Of a stretch of 64,000 nucleotides of DNA, positions 17,227 through 27,747 are shown piece after piece. Source of the DNA: Streptococcus mitis (GTDB lineage: Bacteria > Bacillota > Bacilli > Lactobacillales > Streptococcaceae); assembly GCF_009496155.1 (NCBI RefSeq), contig NZ_WIJP01000003.1, positions 106,408 through 170,407 of the forward strand, written 5' to 3'. Both the position numbers and the translations under genes were made by a program. Below the pieces are notes generated by a model. The model had not been told where the DNA came from and ran no database searches. It saw nothing but the letters and a program-made list of their open reading frames with translations. Numbering within the stretch: the first letter of the stretch is position 1; each line of letters opens with the position of its first letter.

Positions 17227-17730
17227 GTTTCTCACCCCCTTTCTGTCTAGGAAAGGAAGTGAGCCTTGCTCGTTTATCTCCTTTCACTCTTAGTCCCAAT
17301 GTGAAAGGGGGATTTGTTGCATTACTGATAAATAAACTTTGTAAAAAAGTTCTGAATAGCCAAAAAAGCATATAAACAGATTTATTTCTCTGTTTACATG
17401 CTTCTGTTATTCTATCTATATGATTTATAAAACCACATTGGTGGACGTACTTATCTATTGCAGATAGACGACTTTTTTTGACAAGAACCCAATGTAAGGA
17501 AATTTATTGTATATGATGTACTTCATGGCGACGTTGACCTCCAACAAACCGCCATTTGGAAGTAATATACAATATTTTAACAGCGTAAATAGCACTACCA
17601 TATAACGGTTTTTTTTATTGGCGTTTAGTAGTGCTTTTTATTAAATATAAACCTATAAACCATATAACACGTTTTTCTATACCTGTTTTTAATTCAGTAG
17701 GAACAATAAAATGTATAGAGGTGGTCTACT
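17227..17730. other. Tn916 orf7-orf9 divergent regulatory region
   Basis: About 500 bp without an accepted gene. Divergent transcription units begin here: orf7/orf8 leftwards and orf9 rightwards. AT-rich stretches contain several possible -10 boxes, and in Tn916 the Orf9 repressor is thought to act here against the orf7 promoter. I cannot single out an operator. Confidence 0.5.
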
Positions 17731-18084
17731 ATGCGTAAAAAAGAAGATAAATATGATTTTAGAGCCTTTGGTTTAGCCATTAAAGAAGCTCGATTGAAAC
17801 GAGGTTTAACTCGTGAACAAGTGGGAGCATTGATTGAAATTGACCCACGGTACTTAACTAATATTGAAAATAAAGGGCAACACCCCAGCATACAAGTTCT
17901 TTATGACCTTGTATCGTTACTTCATGTTTCCGTTGATGAATTTTTCTTACCTGCTAATAACTTGGTAAAAAGCACCCGACGATTACAGATAGAGAAATAC
18001 ATGGATAGCTTTACAGACAAAGAACTATCCTTAATGGAATCTTTAGCCAGCGGTATCAACGAAGCAAGAAACATCGAAGACTAA
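17731..18084 (+). CDS. orf9: Tn916 Orf9, XRE-family repressor
   Basis: A 117-residue regulator with an N-terminal XRE helix-turn-helix ([20 protein letters not shown], then [13 protein letters not shown]) and a helical C-terminus. Known in Tn916 as the negative regulator of orf7/orf8; read-through antisense transcription after tetracycline lowers its level. It faces the opposite way to its neighbours and is followed by a long shared hairpin. Intact. Confidence 0.93.
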   Translation: MRKKEDKYDFRAFGLAIKEARLKRGLTREQVGALIEIDPRYLTNIENKGQHPSIQVLYDLVSLLHVSVDEFFLPANNLVKSTRRLQIEKYMDSFTDKELSLMESLASGINEARNIED

Positions 18085-18110
18085 TTAAAAGAATCCATAC
18101 ATAACGGAAA

Positions 18111-18153
18111 GAGCCGATAAAATGAGATTGTATTAATCTCATTTTATCGGCTC
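18111..18153. terminator. Bidirectional hairpin between orf9 and orf6
   Basis: A perfect 19-bp inverted repeat (GAGCCGATAAAATGAGATT with its complement, five-base loop) between converging genes. It contains the orf6 stop codon. AT-rich flanks on each side could release RNA polymerase in both directions; leakage leftwards is needed for tet(M)-driven activation of Tn916. Confidence 0.85.
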
Positions 18154-18332
18154 TGCGTCTTTGCGTCTGGCTCTGTAATCACAGTTACTTTGAACTGCTT
18201 TATTTCAATTAAATTTTCTTGTCTGCATTTCGGACAATAGAGGGGGAATTTTTTTAATTCAGTATCTTCCCTTATCTTTAATCGTGTTTTATTTCCACAT
18301 ACAGGACACAATATCCACTTGTAGTTTATAAT
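18144..18332 (-). CDS. orf6: Orf6, small cysteine-rich KTR protein
   Basis: A 62-residue protein with two CxxC pairs (ILCPVCGNKTR and YCPKCRQE) forming a probable zinc ribbon. It lies directly behind tet(M), and a homologue follows tet(O) in this same window. The start is unusual: no ATG fits; AGGAGGAGATAG precedes an ATT at 18330-18332. Function unknown. Confidence 0.75.
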   Translation of the reverse strand: MINYKWILCPVCGNKTRLKIREDTELKKFPLYCPKCRQENLIEIKQFKVTVITEPDAKTQSR

Positions 18333-18429
18333 AACTATCTCCTCCTTTACACTTTAATTCAAATCTTTATTAAAAAATATTTCATCTTATTTAACAAGAA
18401 ACCATATTTATATAACAACATAAAATACA

Positions 18430-20349
18430 CTAAGTTATTTTATTGAACATATATCGTACTTTATCTATCCGACTATTTGGACGACGGGGCTGGCAAACAG
18501 GTTCACCGGTAGTAACATGGTACCCTTTTAACTCTGTTAAACAAACACTACGTCCATTTGTAAAGAAAGTTAAATCACTACGATATTCTTGAATACACCG
18601 AGCAGGGATTTCTCCACTAAGAATGACCTCATTATTTTTCAATTGAGTGTCTACGATGTTCGCACAATATTTAGGAGCATCGTTGTATGCTCGTGAAAGA
18701 TATTCCTGTGGCGCATAAATTTTAAAACTAAGATATGGCTCTAACAATTCTGTTCCAGCTTTTTTTAAGACTTGTTCCAATACAATAGGAGCAAGCATCC
18801 GAAAATCTGCTGGGGTACTAACAGGGCTATAGTATAAGCCATACTTAAAACAGATTTTACAGTCCGTCACATTCCAACCATATAATCCTTGTTCGCAACC
18901 ATAGCGTATCCCTTCCATAACTGCATTTTGAAATGATTGATTTAAGTATCCAAGAGAAACCGAGCTCTCATACTGCATTCCACTTCCCAACGGAAGCGGT
19001 GATACAGATAAACCAATGGAAGCCCAGAAAGGATTTGGCGGCACTTCGATGTGAATGGTATACTCTGCTTTTTTTAACGGTCTTTCCATATAAATGACTG
19101 TAGGCTCTTTTATTTCTATCTCCACATGATACTTTTCTTGCAGCAGAGCACAAGTCACTTCCATTTGTACTTTCCCTAAGAAAGAAAGTATGATTTCATG
19201 TGTCGCAGAATCCACATAATATCGCAGAAGCGGGTCACTGTCGGAGATTTCTAAAAGTGCATCAAGCAACATTTCCCTTTGTTGAGGTTTGCTCGGTTCA
19301 ACAGTCGTTTGCAGCAGAGGGAGGGGATTTTCAATTCTCTCTCTCTGTGGCAATAGCTTTGTATCTCCAAGAACACTATTTAACTTCAAAAACTCATTCT
19401 GCAAAATAACAATTTCCCCGGAATAAGCCTTATCGATTTTACATAATTCACCATTTATTGAAGTATACATTTCTGTAATTTTTATTTTTTCCTTTTCCGA
19501 TATTCTAACCGAATCTCGCAAATGCAGTACGCCACTATAAAGACGTATATATGCAAGACGCTGTCTTTTTTCCGAATACTCAATTTTGAAAACTTTTCCG
19601 CAAAGTTCAGACTGACCTCGATGTGTTGATGAATAAAATTTATTCGTAATCACTTCTATAAGGTTATCAATCCCTATATTGTTTTTTGCACTTCCGTGAT
19701 AAACAGGGAACAGAGAACAATTCTGAAATCTTATGCTTTCCTCTTGTTCGAGTTCCAATGCTTCTAATGATTTACCGGACATATATTTCTCTAAAAGGTC
19801 ATCGTTTCCCTCTATTACCGTATCCCATTGTTCAGATTCGGTAAAGTTCGTCACACACATATTAGGATACAGTTCTACCTTCTGTTTGATTACAATTTCG
19901 GCAGAAAGTTTCTCTTTAATATCCTGATAAACCGTTGATAAATCAATTCCATTTTGGTCAATCTTATTGATAAAAAAGATTGTGGGAATCCCCATTTTCC
20001 TAAGTGCATGAAATAATATACGAGTTTGTGCTTGTACGCCATCTTTTGCAGAAATCAGTAGAATTGCCCCATCTAAAACTGATAATGAACGATATACTTC
20101 TGCTAAGAAATCCATATGTCCTGGCGTGTCTATGATGTTCACCTTCGTATTTTCCCACTGAAAAGAGGTTATTCCTGTCTGAATTGTAATTCCTCTCTGA
20201 CGTTCTAAAAGCGTATTATCCGTCCTCGTTGTACCTTTGTCCACGCTTCCTAATTCTGTAATCGCTCCACTGTTATATAATAAGCTTTCTGTTAAGGTAG
20301 TTTTTCCTGCATCAACATGAGCTAAAACTCCAATATTAATAATTTTCAT
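18430..20349 (-). CDS. tet(M): Tet(M) ribosomal protection protein
   Basis: A 639-residue translational GTPase that displaces tetracycline from the ribosome. GTPase motifs are seen near the start: [10 protein letters not shown] (P-loop), DTPGHMDF and NKID. The C-terminal end ([21 protein letters not shown]) is typical for the family. Start at 20349, behind GGAGGAAAATCAC, gives the standard length; the frame extends five codons further without need. Controlled by the leader at 20365-20656. Complete, with no lesion seen. About three quarters identical by eye to the tet(O) product at 49946. Confidence 0.98.
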   Translation of the reverse strand: MKIINIGVLAHVDAGKTTLTESLLYNSGAITELGSVDKGTTRTDNTLLERQRGITIQTGITSFQWENTKVNIIDTPGHMDFLAEVYRSLSVLDGAILLISAKDGVQAQTRILFHALRKMGIPTIFFINKIDQNGIDLSTVYQDIKEKLSAEIVIKQKVELYPNMCVTNFTESEQWDTVIEGNDDLLEKYMSGKSLEALELEQEESIRFQNCSLFPVYHGSAKNNIGIDNLIEVITNKFYSSTHRGQSELCGKVFKIEYSEKRQRLAYIRLYSGVLHLRDSVRISEKEKIKITEMYTSINGELCKIDKAYSGEIVILQNEFLKLNSVLGDTKLLPQRERIENPLPLLQTTVEPSKPQQREMLLDALLEISDSDPLLRYYVDSATHEIILSFLGKVQMEVTCALLQEKYHVEIEIKEPTVIYMERPLKKAEYTIHIEVPPNPFWASIGLSVSPLPLGSGMQYESSVSLGYLNQSFQNAVMEGIRYGCEQGLYGWNVTDCKICFKYGLYYSPVSTPADFRMLAPIVLEQVLKKAGTELLEPYLSFKIYAPQEYLSRAYNDAPKYCANIVDTQLKNNEVILSGEIPARCIQEYRSDLTFFTNGRSVCLTELKGYHVTTGEPVCQPRRPNSRIDKVRYMFNKIT

Positions 20350-20364
20350 GTGATTTTCCTCCAT

Positions 20365-20451
20365 TCAAAAACCCAAAAGGGCATAAAAATCCCAGTGATA
20401 AATACTTTTATCACTGGGATTTTTATGCATAACCATAGGTATACAAAGCAT
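20365..20451 (-). CDS. orf12: tet(M) leader peptide (Orf12)
   Basis: A 28-residue leader peptide, MLCIPMVMHKN at the start, whose coding sequence spans the attenuator hairpin. In the attenuation model for Tn916, ribosome progress through this frame when tetracycline is present prevents termination ahead of tet(M). Ends just before the tet(M) ribosome site. Confidence 0.85.
   Translation of the reverse strand: MLCIPMVMHKNPSDKSIYHWDFYALLGF
20381..20428 (-). terminator. tet(M) attenuator hairpin
   Basis: A perfect 20-bp stem (GCATAAAAATCCCAGTGATA and its complement) followed on the reverse strand by CCCTTTT. It lies inside the orf12 frame and would stop most transcripts before tet(M) when ribosomes are not slowed by the drug. 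Confidence 0.85.
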
Positions 20452-20572
20452 ACAGATATTCTCTGGATACTTTAGAATCACATGATAAAGGTATTCTTAA
20501 ACTGGGTACAAAAAACTAAGCCCTCCTAAAAAAGGACATCCAATTATTTGTTCCCACTATCAAATTGACAGT

Positions 20573-20596
20573 TTATTTAAGAATACCTTGCCGCAT
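20573..20596 (-). CDS. Seven-codon leader (MRQGILK) upstream of tet(M)
   Basis: A very short frame behind AAGGAG. Exactly the same 24 bases occur in the tet(O) leader at 49698-49721, and flanking bases are also identical, which supports a function such as ribosome sensing. Whether it is translated cannot be told here. Confidence 0.55.
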   Translation of the reverse strand: MRQGILK

Positions 20597-20627
20597 ATTT
20601 ATTAACTCCTTTTAAATAGATACTTAA

Positions 20628-20656
20628 ATAATAGCACGTAAGAGCATATTTGTCAA
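20628..20656 (-). promoter_or_regulatory. tet(M) promoter
   Basis: On the reverse strand: TTGACA (20656-20651), 17-bp spacer, TATTAT (20633-20628). Strong -35 and near-consensus -10, followed by the long attenuated leader. Confidence 0.9.
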
Positions 20657-20725
20657 GGAATCTCCAATTTTTTATCAAAGAGAGTACGTGATTACAAAAT
20701 AGCTGTAATAATGTACCAATATTTG

Positions 20726-21643
20726 TTATTCTATAATCTTCCAATTACTCCCGTTCTTTTCAAGTACCAAATCAAATTGAGATACCTGCGTTGCTTTGGT
20801 CTGCTGGTCGATATACTCCACTGTCAGCGATACCGTGACTTGATTATCCTTACGATTGTGAATAGGATTTACCAGTTCTTGAAAGATGTACTCTTTTCCG
20901 ATTGGTTTTAATATCCCGTCATTCACATAGTAGGAAAGTTCACTGGCTGTCGCTGTAGGATAGAGCTTGAAGAACGTCGTTAAAAACTCATTGATTTCAT
21001 TGGTTGTAATGGAATCAACCGTCCCCTCACTTTCAATGGCTTTTGGTTTATAACTTGATTTCTTAGGTATGTTGGTAATGGTCGGATTCTTAACCAGTAC
21101 CATATTTCCAGAACCATCTACATAGACACTCACTATATAAGCAGAGTGGACGGTCTTTGTATTTTCTCCCTCTGTAATGAGCTAGTCTACACTGTAGGTT
21201 ACATTAAACTCATTGTCGCCAGTTGGCTCTACCGTCCATATCTGAAATCCTCTTACAGAAGACGATACAGGAATATCTTTGCGTACTGTATCAACATTGA
21301 GAGCTTGAAGTTCATCTGTCAGATAGCCTTTTAGACTTTCCATTCGATTATCAATGGACTTATCGGATTGCTCCCATGAATAGTAGACTTTCGCAAAGTT
21401 CTCTACAAAATTTTCTACATGATGAGTATCAACGTATTCCTTTTCTATGATAGTTGTTTCGTGAATAGTATGAGTATCTATAGCTGTAAAGTGCTTGAAT
21501 ATCGCAAAGCTGAAACTAAGCCCTAAAAGTACCCACAAGGCAATCACAACCTTTTTATGAGGATTGACCTTATAGTAGACACGAGGTTTCTTTTCCTTTG
21601 GTATCTGTTTTTCTTTATTCTGATTTTTTCTAAATTTCATCAT
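20726..21643 (-). pseudogene. orf13: Tn916 orf13 (VirB8-like), split by an amber codon
   Basis: The frame encodes a VirB8-like (TcpC) bitopic membrane protein: a basic cytoplasmic start, a membrane segment (VVIALWVLLGLSFSFAIF) and two NTF2-like periplasm-type domains. TAG at 21182-21184 (reverse strand) interrupts the sequence between TYSVD and LITEGENTK, where the intact protein has Gln; a single C-to-T change (CAG to TAG) explains it. Both parts otherwise keep frame and wild-type sequence to the C-terminal KNGSNWKIIE. Start at ATG 21643 (AGGAAG upstream). Without suppression the conjugation pore would lack this component. Confidence 0.88.
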
Positions 21644-21657
21644 TAAATCTTCCTTTC

Positions 21658-22659
21658 TCATTGTTTGATTCGTCCTGCTCCCACTAAATGCTGTTGCCAG
21701 TAGGGGCTTGTTAAGTCGGCATAACCGATTGGGTCGCCTGCATGAAACATACGGTTATTGCCAAGGTATATCCCAACATGAGTAATATAAGAGCCAGCGT
21801 TATAGGTAGAATGAAAGAAAACCAAATCGCCAGCTTGTGCTTCCGATAGTGGGATATGCTGGGTCACATCATATTGCTGTTGTGCGGTTCGTGGTAAGTT
21901 AATTCCAGCTTTTCCATACGTCCATTGTGTCAGTCCGCTACAATCAAAAGAAGTAGTCGGGGAAGCTCCACCGTAAACGTATCGCCAGCCCTCATATTTC
22001 AGTGCTTCGTCCATGATGGCTTGTACCGTATCATCATCAAACTCTGTTGTGACAAGATACTGCGTTACCAGTTGCACATAAAACATATTGCCATAGTTGT
22101 ATCGCCAGCCCCCATTGATAGGTATGGCTATGGGATTGGGGTAAGACACTTTTTCGCCACCTGAATACTCTTTTGAGAAACTTTGAGCCAGTTCAAAGGT
22201 ATATTTATTTCCACGATTAGCCACATACCCTAAGAAACCACCACCATAATTGTAGGACTGGATAACCGATTCTAAATCTACACTGAGCCTTTCGCTACTG
22301 GCTAATAATTCACTGAAATACTTCACACCTTGCTTAATGGATTCTTCTGTACTCAATGAATTAGGTGGAAGACCGAGGGATTCCGAGGACTGCATAACAT
22401 CTTCCGCAGTACCGCCCGATTCCACCTGTATAATCGCAAGAAGTATGTTGACATATTCTTCAACGCCATATTCTTTGGCATATTTTTCTACCATAGGCTT
22501 ATGAGCCAGCACTTCTGCGGAAACATTCACACCTCCATAATGAATATTGGAAATTCCGCTGTCCTGTTCATCTGAAAATAAAATGGCAACAAACAGAAGC
22601 AGTGAGAAGACCATCAAGAATAATCCAGAACCACCAATCACTAAAGTTTTCAACTTCAT
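21658..22659 (-). CDS. orf14: Tn916 Orf14, NlpC/P60 and lytic transglycosylase-like cell wall hydrolase
   Basis: A 333-residue membrane-anchored hydrolase that opens the wall for the conjugation channel (VirB1 role). An N-terminal membrane segment is followed by a lysozyme-like domain (LLAIIQVESGG with the catalytic Glu) and a C-terminal NlpC/P60 domain: Cys in TTSFDCSGLTQW and His in YITHVGIYLG. Overlaps its neighbours by a few bases. Intact. Confidence 0.92.
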   Translation of the reverse strand: MKLKTLVIGGSGLFLMVFSLLLFVAILFSDEQDSGISNIHYGGVNVSAEVLAHKPMVEKYAKEYGVEEYVNILLAIIQVESGGTAEDVMQSSESLGLPPNSLSTEESIKQGVKYFSELLASSERLSVDLESVIQSYNYGGGFLGYVANRGNKYTFELAQSFSKEYSGGEKVSYPNPIAIPINGGWRYNYGNMFYVQLVTQYLVTTEFDDDTVQAIMDEALKYEGWRYVYGGASPTTSFDCSGLTQWTYGKAGINLPRTAQQQYDVTQHIPLSEAQAGDLVFFHSTYNAGSYITHVGIYLGNNRMFHAGDPIGYADLTSPYWQQHLVGAGRIKQ

Positions 22660-24833
22660 GGTTTCTTACCGACTTTCTTAATGGTGGCGGTTTTGATTGG
22701 TGGTCTACTTCTTGTATTTTGTAGTGGTACTCTTTGAACAGTAGACGGACGTTCTTTTGTGATTGGACGTTGTGAAGTTCTATCTGCTGTAGTGGTTGAA
22801 GTTGCTGGCTTTTGAACGGTTTTTTCTTGAACGGTATTGCCTTGGCGTTCCACTTTTGGACTTGAAAAATCGGACTTAACTGCTGGACGCTCTTGTTTGG
22901 CTTGTTGAGATTCCTTATATGAAGTCTGAATATTAGACTGTTTTGAGGTCTGTTCATCATGATATTGTTCTTGTCTTGTAGTCGGTCTTTCATGAACAGA
23001 AGAAGCAGGCTGTTTTTTCTGTTTGACCTGTTCCATTTCAGAGCAACGCTTCGCAATGGTTTTTCGCCTTTGTTCCTGCTGTTCCTTGCGTCCACTGGCT
23101 CTGTCCGCTTTGGTTTGAGAAATACTACTGGTTAAATCACGGACATTCTCTTTTACTTTGGATTTTCCTTGATATACTGCATATCTTGCATTGGTCGGCA
23201 AATCTTTAACCTGTTCTTTCAAACCACTAGCAGTGTCTACCATTCTGTCTTTGGTATCAGCTACTGTACCGATGGTTTGACCGATACGTTTTCCAAGTGT
23301 TGATTTTTCCTTTCCGTCTGGTCGGGAGTGATCTGCTTGTGTCCTTGCAGAACTCCCCGAACCCGACTGTCCTTTTTTACCTGTAACAATGGCAGACCCA
23401 GCTCCTAGAGTAGTCATGGAACGTCCAAGTTTCCGCTGTAGACGGTGCATGTGAGCGTGCATAAGCATACGAGGTTTTCTCATCACACGACTTCCCACAC
23501 TTTGAGAATCGTTACTCTGTAGAGAAAACATACTCATTAAATCGCCCAGCTTGAAGTAGATTCCTGCAAAGGTCACAATCTGTAGAAAAGCAATCAAAAA
23601 GAACGGATAACCAGCCGATAAGGTATAGAGCATGGTTGAAATACTAAATGCTGTCGTAATAATCAATGTGATTCCAGCTCGTGTCAAAATGGTATTAAAG
23701 AGCTTTGTTATGGCTCGTTTTGACATACCATCAAATGATGGAATCATGCTTAAAATAAAGCTCACAGGCAGAAACATAGCATAGATGATAAAAAGTACCT
23801 GCGAGAAAATCATGATTCCTGTTAATAGGAATACAAATATGGAAATCCCAATATTGAAGACAAATAGGAAGAAGACTGTACCTAAACGGTTAATGGTCTT
23901 TGTAATGGTTAGATTGGTATTGCTTCTGTCTTCAATTTCTTCCGCAACAATTTTTTCTCTGTCTTCGCCATTGTTGGAATCTGGGCTGGTGGAGAGCAGG
24001 CTTTCCACACGGTCAATACCGATACTTTCAATGTCTGAACTGTTGTATTGAAGCAGTAGCCACGGTTGCTGAACCTGTATGGAAAACAGGCTATCTCTGA
24101 TTAAGTCCACTCTGTCCTTGCCTTGACTATCGGAATGGGGCATGACAATCTTCGTGCCAAGTGATAAACTGGCATTACTGATGTCTGATGAAAAGTCATT
24201 GATTTTTTTAATGTAGTCGGGAGCGTAGGCAATAAAGGAAGCCGATAGGATAAACACCAGCACAAAATTCATAATGGCATGAATTGCCTTTGTGGTTTCT
24301 CTCTTTATCAGTCCCGTATAGGCAACATAAACCCCAAGAACCAAAATCAAGAGTAAGAGGAATCCAACATAGAAACCCTCTGTTGAAAATCCGTTTGCAC
24401 TCACACCAGCTAAGGTCTGCATATTCTTACCAATGGAATCTGCTGTAGCGGAAATGAAGTCTAAGGAATAGGCTTCCTGTACTAAGTAACCTGTCGCATT
24501 GGAAACATACAAACTGATTGTCCAAATAAAATTGGTAATGGCATATAGTCCATACATGACCTGTTTTCCAATCCCGTCCGACCAGTTCCACGGAAGCCAG
24601 CCCCAGCTATTATCCACATAAAAATCCAGTTGATAGTTTTCAAGTGGGTATCGGCTGTATTCATTTGCCACATTGACCGTATCATCTACCAAGCCCGCAG
24701 CTTGAACCACCGTTCCCAGCATGGCTAAAAGAAAAATGGCAATCACAAGTGTGAAAGCCACTGTCATTGCCACTTTACCTAGACGTTTCAGCGTCCAGTT
24801 TGATTTTATTCTGTTTACTATTGATGGTTTCAC
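22656..24833 (-). CDS. orf15: Tn916 Orf15, VirB6-like membrane channel protein
   Basis: A 725-residue polytopic membrane protein. About seven hydrophobic segments lie between residues ~15 and 430, followed by a long polar, Gln/Lys/Arg-rich cytoplasmic tail (SSARTQADHSRPDGKEKS and onward). This is the arrangement of the VirB6-like component of the Tn916 secretion channel. It overlaps orf14 by four bases (ATGA), so expression is coupled. Intact. Confidence 0.92.
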   Translation of the reverse strand: MKPSIVNRIKSNWTLKRLGKVAMTVAFTLVIAIFLLAMLGTVVQAAGLVDDTVNVANEYSRYPLENYQLDFYVDNSWGWLPWNWSDGIGKQVMYGLYAITNFIWTISLYVSNATGYLVQEAYSLDFISATADSIGKNMQTLAGVSANGFSTEGFYVGFLLLLILVLGVYVAYTGLIKRETTKAIHAIMNFVLVFILSASFIAYAPDYIKKINDFSSDISNASLSLGTKIVMPHSDSQGKDRVDLIRDSLFSIQVQQPWLLLQYNSSDIESIGIDRVESLLSTSPDSNNGEDREKIVAEEIEDRSNTNLTITKTINRLGTVFFLFVFNIGISIFVFLLTGIMIFSQVLFIIYAMFLPVSFILSMIPSFDGMSKRAITKLFNTILTRAGITLIITTAFSISTMLYTLSAGYPFFLIAFLQIVTFAGIYFKLGDLMSMFSLQSNDSQSVGSRVMRKPRMLMHAHMHRLQRKLGRSMTTLGAGSAIVTGKKGQSGSGSSARTQADHSRPDGKEKSTLGKRIGQTIGTVADTKDRMVDTASGLKEQVKDLPTNARYAVYQGKSKVKENVRDLTSSISQTKADRASGRKEQQEQRRKTIAKRCSEMEQVKQKKQPASSVHERPTTRQEQYHDEQTSKQSNIQTSYKESQQAKQERPAVKSDFSSPKVERQGNTVQEKTVQKPATSTTTADRTSQRPITKERPSTVQRVPLQNTRSRPPIKTATIKKVGKKP

Positions 24834-24835
24834 AT

Positions 24836-27283
24836 TTACACCTCTTTTCGCACAGGTGGTCTGGTATCAAAGGCATGGAGCAGTTCTTCAAATACAGGGT
24901 GGAACTGTATCACACCGACACGACCATATAAATCACTGATAAGGCATTGCCCGTTTTCCAAATCACGCAATCGCTTCTGATTGTTTTCGTCCTCTGGGTC
25001 TACACCAAAAAAGGCTAAGGTCTTTTTAATCTCGTTAAGGTCAGTGGAACGAAATGCAAATTTTAAGCCGAGGTTATTTTTCAGTTTTTCATCTAAGAGG
25101 TCGTCTGTATTTTGGGTCACGAAATATACCCCAGCGTTCATAGCACGACCAGCCCGAACCAGCTTCATAGATAGTGTTTTTCCTTGTGCTACCTGTAAAA
25201 AGCTCCATGCTTCGTCTAAATCTACAATCTTGAAAATGCTTCGGTCTGTATGGATAAAGTCTAAAGCAAAGGTACTAATGACAATCAGCATAGCAACGGA
25301 TAAAAGCTCCATAGTGGTATATTCCTCAAAGGAAGTTTCCTTGTCGGGAAGTACCAAGTCCGCAACCTGTATAATGTTCAGTTGTTTTTCTAAGCTGATA
25401 GACTGCTCCACATAACCATTACTGAATAATAAATGTGCAAAGTCATAGTCTGTAAAACTTTCGATATGGTCGGCTATACTGGTACTTAGTGGCGTATTCT
25501 CAACCCGTAATTCCTCAATCACTTTCATCAACCCTCGTACTTCACTATTGGTTACTGCACGAATGGCTTTTCTAAGGATTGGGAAGCGTTCCCCATCACG
25601 AGAGGAAATCCCCGTAAGGAATGTCAGAATATCAATAGCCAGTGATTCAGAATCTTTGGGATTTTTCATAATCACATAAGGGTCAAGTAAGCCTTTGTTT
25701 TTCTCATCAGAAGTCAGAGTGACGATATTGATTTCATGGGAAATCTCTGGCAAGGTTTCTTTCCATCTGCCACGTTCTGCTTTTGGGTCTACAATCACTG
25801 CTTGTGCCCCATAAAGCACCGCATAATAGACGATAAGGTTATTCGCAAAGGATTTACCACCACCCAGCGAACCAACAAAAGCCGACGCTAACGCATTGGT
25901 TACTGAACCCTTAACCCCTTGACTGGCAAGAGCAGGTTTCAGATAGACATTGCGTCCAGTATCTAAGCTGTAGCCAACATAAATCCCCTCATTTTCCCCC
26001 AGCATTTGAGTAGCACCAAAACCTAAACCAGCGAGGAAATCAGAGGTCACGTATTGAATATAATCATTCATATAACGCTTGCTGGCAGGTAAAAATTCTT
26101 CATGTAAGCCGAGCATATCCCCAAATGGTCGTACCAGTTTTACGCTTAAATCGTCATAAAAATCTTTCACTTCATTACAACGACGTTTGAGTTCGTCAAG
26201 ATCATTTGCTGATACCCTTACCACATAAGACAGCTTGTACATAGATTCCTTGCTTTGGTCTAAATTGGTTTCCAGCTCATTCACACTTTCCAGAGCTTCC
26301 GCCACATTGGAGCTGGTTTCATTATCACTTTGCCAAGCGTGGTTATCCAAGTCTTTCAGTTCTTTCTTTTTATTGCGGACAGTAGATAGGGCTTTACGAT
26401 TCGCTACAATTTCCACATTCATTGACGTATCAATCGGGAATGTAAATTGCTGTTGCTGGTAGTAGAAGATTTCAGAGGACGGGAAGTCCAGTTCTCCGAC
26501 AATGCTGTTAATGGTAAAGTAAGCTACATAGACGGTTTCATCTTCCTGCTGGATTTTCAAATATCGCTGTTTTTCTTCCACCAAACAGCGAGTAGGCTTA
26601 ATCAAGTCATAGTATTTAATCAGCGTTTCATTATCCAGCTTTTTCTTTGATAGATGGTACTCATACTCTTCATAGGCAGTGCCTGTCTGTCCGTAAAGGT
26701 GTTCAATCAGATAGCCGAAGTCGTCCTTATCTAACCTGCGGATTTTGAAACGACGAGAGATTTTATTTTCTAAGAGCTTTTCCATCTTCTGAAAACGCAG
26801 GATTTCATCATTACTCATACTAACAAAATCGCCCATCAGCTTATGGTTCACATCATAGACAAAATCAGACAAAGCATTTTTTGCTTCAACGGTAAGACTT
26901 TTCATAGAAAACTCCTGATCGTTGAGAAGCAACTTAAAGCCGATAAAGAAACGGTAGTTCACTTGATTTTCGCCAATCATGGATATTAAAGCGTCTGTCT
27001 GTTGGTCGATTTTGTCATAGGCAACCGCTTTGAGCTTGCCAGTGACTTCATTTTTGGAACGCTCTTGTGCAGAACGTATGCTGGATTCTGTACTGATTTG
27101 TAAAGCATGAATTTTGCCATCACGATTTTGTGCGATAAGCTGTCTGAAAGAATCATGCACTTGTATTTTCTGTTCTGGACTTAGAAATGAGTAATTGTAA
27201 GGAACAAGCTCATAGTAAGCATAACATTCCCCGTCTTTATTCCAGACGAGATTGTTTTCAATGTATTTAATTGGATATGCCAT
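24836..27283 (-). CDS. orf16: Tn916 Orf16, VirB4-type conjugation ATPase
   Basis: An 815-residue ATPase that powers assembly and substrate movement in the secretion channel. The Walker A motif appears as FVGSLGGGKSFANN, Walker B around IFKIVDLDEAWSFL, and a late VYFVTQNTDDLL segment is conserved in VirB4/TraE. ATG 27283 is chosen because TTAGGAGTG precedes it; the open frame extends 17 codons upstream into orf17. Intact. Confidence 0.93.
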   Translation of the reverse strand: MAYPIKYIENNLVWNKDGECYAYYELVPYNYSFLSPEQKIQVHDSFRQLIAQNRDGKIHALQISTESSIRSAQERSKNEVTGKLKAVAYDKIDQQTDALISMIGENQVNYRFFIGFKLLLNDQEFSMKSLTVEAKNALSDFVYDVNHKLMGDFVSMSNDEILRFQKMEKLLENKISRRFKIRRLDKDDFGYLIEHLYGQTGTAYEEYEYHLSKKKLDNETLIKYYDLIKPTRCLVEEKQRYLKIQQEDETVYVAYFTINSIVGELDFPSSEIFYYQQQQFTFPIDTSMNVEIVANRKALSTVRNKKKELKDLDNHAWQSDNETSSNVAEALESVNELETNLDQSKESMYKLSYVVRVSANDLDELKRRCNEVKDFYDDLSVKLVRPFGDMLGLHEEFLPASKRYMNDYIQYVTSDFLAGLGFGATQMLGENEGIYVGYSLDTGRNVYLKPALASQGVKGSVTNALASAFVGSLGGGKSFANNLIVYYAVLYGAQAVIVDPKAERGRWKETLPEISHEINIVTLTSDEKNKGLLDPYVIMKNPKDSESLAIDILTFLTGISSRDGERFPILRKAIRAVTNSEVRGLMKVIEELRVENTPLSTSIADHIESFTDYDFAHLLFSNGYVEQSISLEKQLNIIQVADLVLPDKETSFEEYTTMELLSVAMLIVISTFALDFIHTDRSIFKIVDLDEAWSFLQVAQGKTLSMKLVRAGRAMNAGVYFVTQNTDDLLDEKLKNNLGLKFAFRSTDLNEIKKTLAFFGVDPEDENNQKRLRDLENGQCLISDLYGRVGVIQFHPVFEELLHAFDTRPPVRKEV

Positions 27284-27659
27284 AAAATTCACTCCTAACT
27301 GCTGTAATGGCTTCTTGTGGCTGGTTTCTGCCAAGCGTTACTTTTTTTCCTGCATAGGTCAGCTTTGGTCGCAGTGCATAAGCAATGACAGACTTCAAAA
27401 ATCCATAAGGCTTTTTACCATCAAAAGTTTTTGTAGACATAAACCATGTGAAAGCCACAGGAATCCCAAAGTATTTGAGAAATGCTCCCTCTATCATGGA
27501 AAGAGGGGGCAAGTTGCCAAGTATCATCACTGCAAAGAGTGACACGACAAACCATGTCATTTGCGTAAAGGTTATGGGAAACGGAAGTCTAAAATCATTG
27601 ATAGAATACAGTACCTTTTCCACAGACCAGATACTGGTATAGCTTCGTATTTTCTTCAT
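27267..27659 (-). CDS. orf17: Tn916 Orf17, TcpE-like membrane protein
   Basis: A 130-residue protein with two central membrane segments, homologous to the TcpE family found in Gram-positive conjugation systems. Start at 27659 follows GAAAGGATTGATTAC; a longer frame to 27773 lacks a comparable ribosome site, although it has been used in annotations. Overlaps the orf16 start. Intact. Confidence 0.85.
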   Translation of the reverse strand: MKKIRSYTSIWSVEKVLYSINDFRLPFPITFTQMTWFVVSLFAVMILGNLPPLSMIEGAFLKYFGIPVAFTWFMSTKTFDGKKPYGFLKSVIAYALRPKLTYAGKKVTLGRNQPQEAITAVRSEFYGISN

Positions 27660-27747
27660 GTAATCAATCCTTTCATAAAAAATAGGGGTAGCTGATTGAG
27701 CCACCCCGTAAAATAGAAAATCTGCCAGTAGTAATGTACCGACAGAT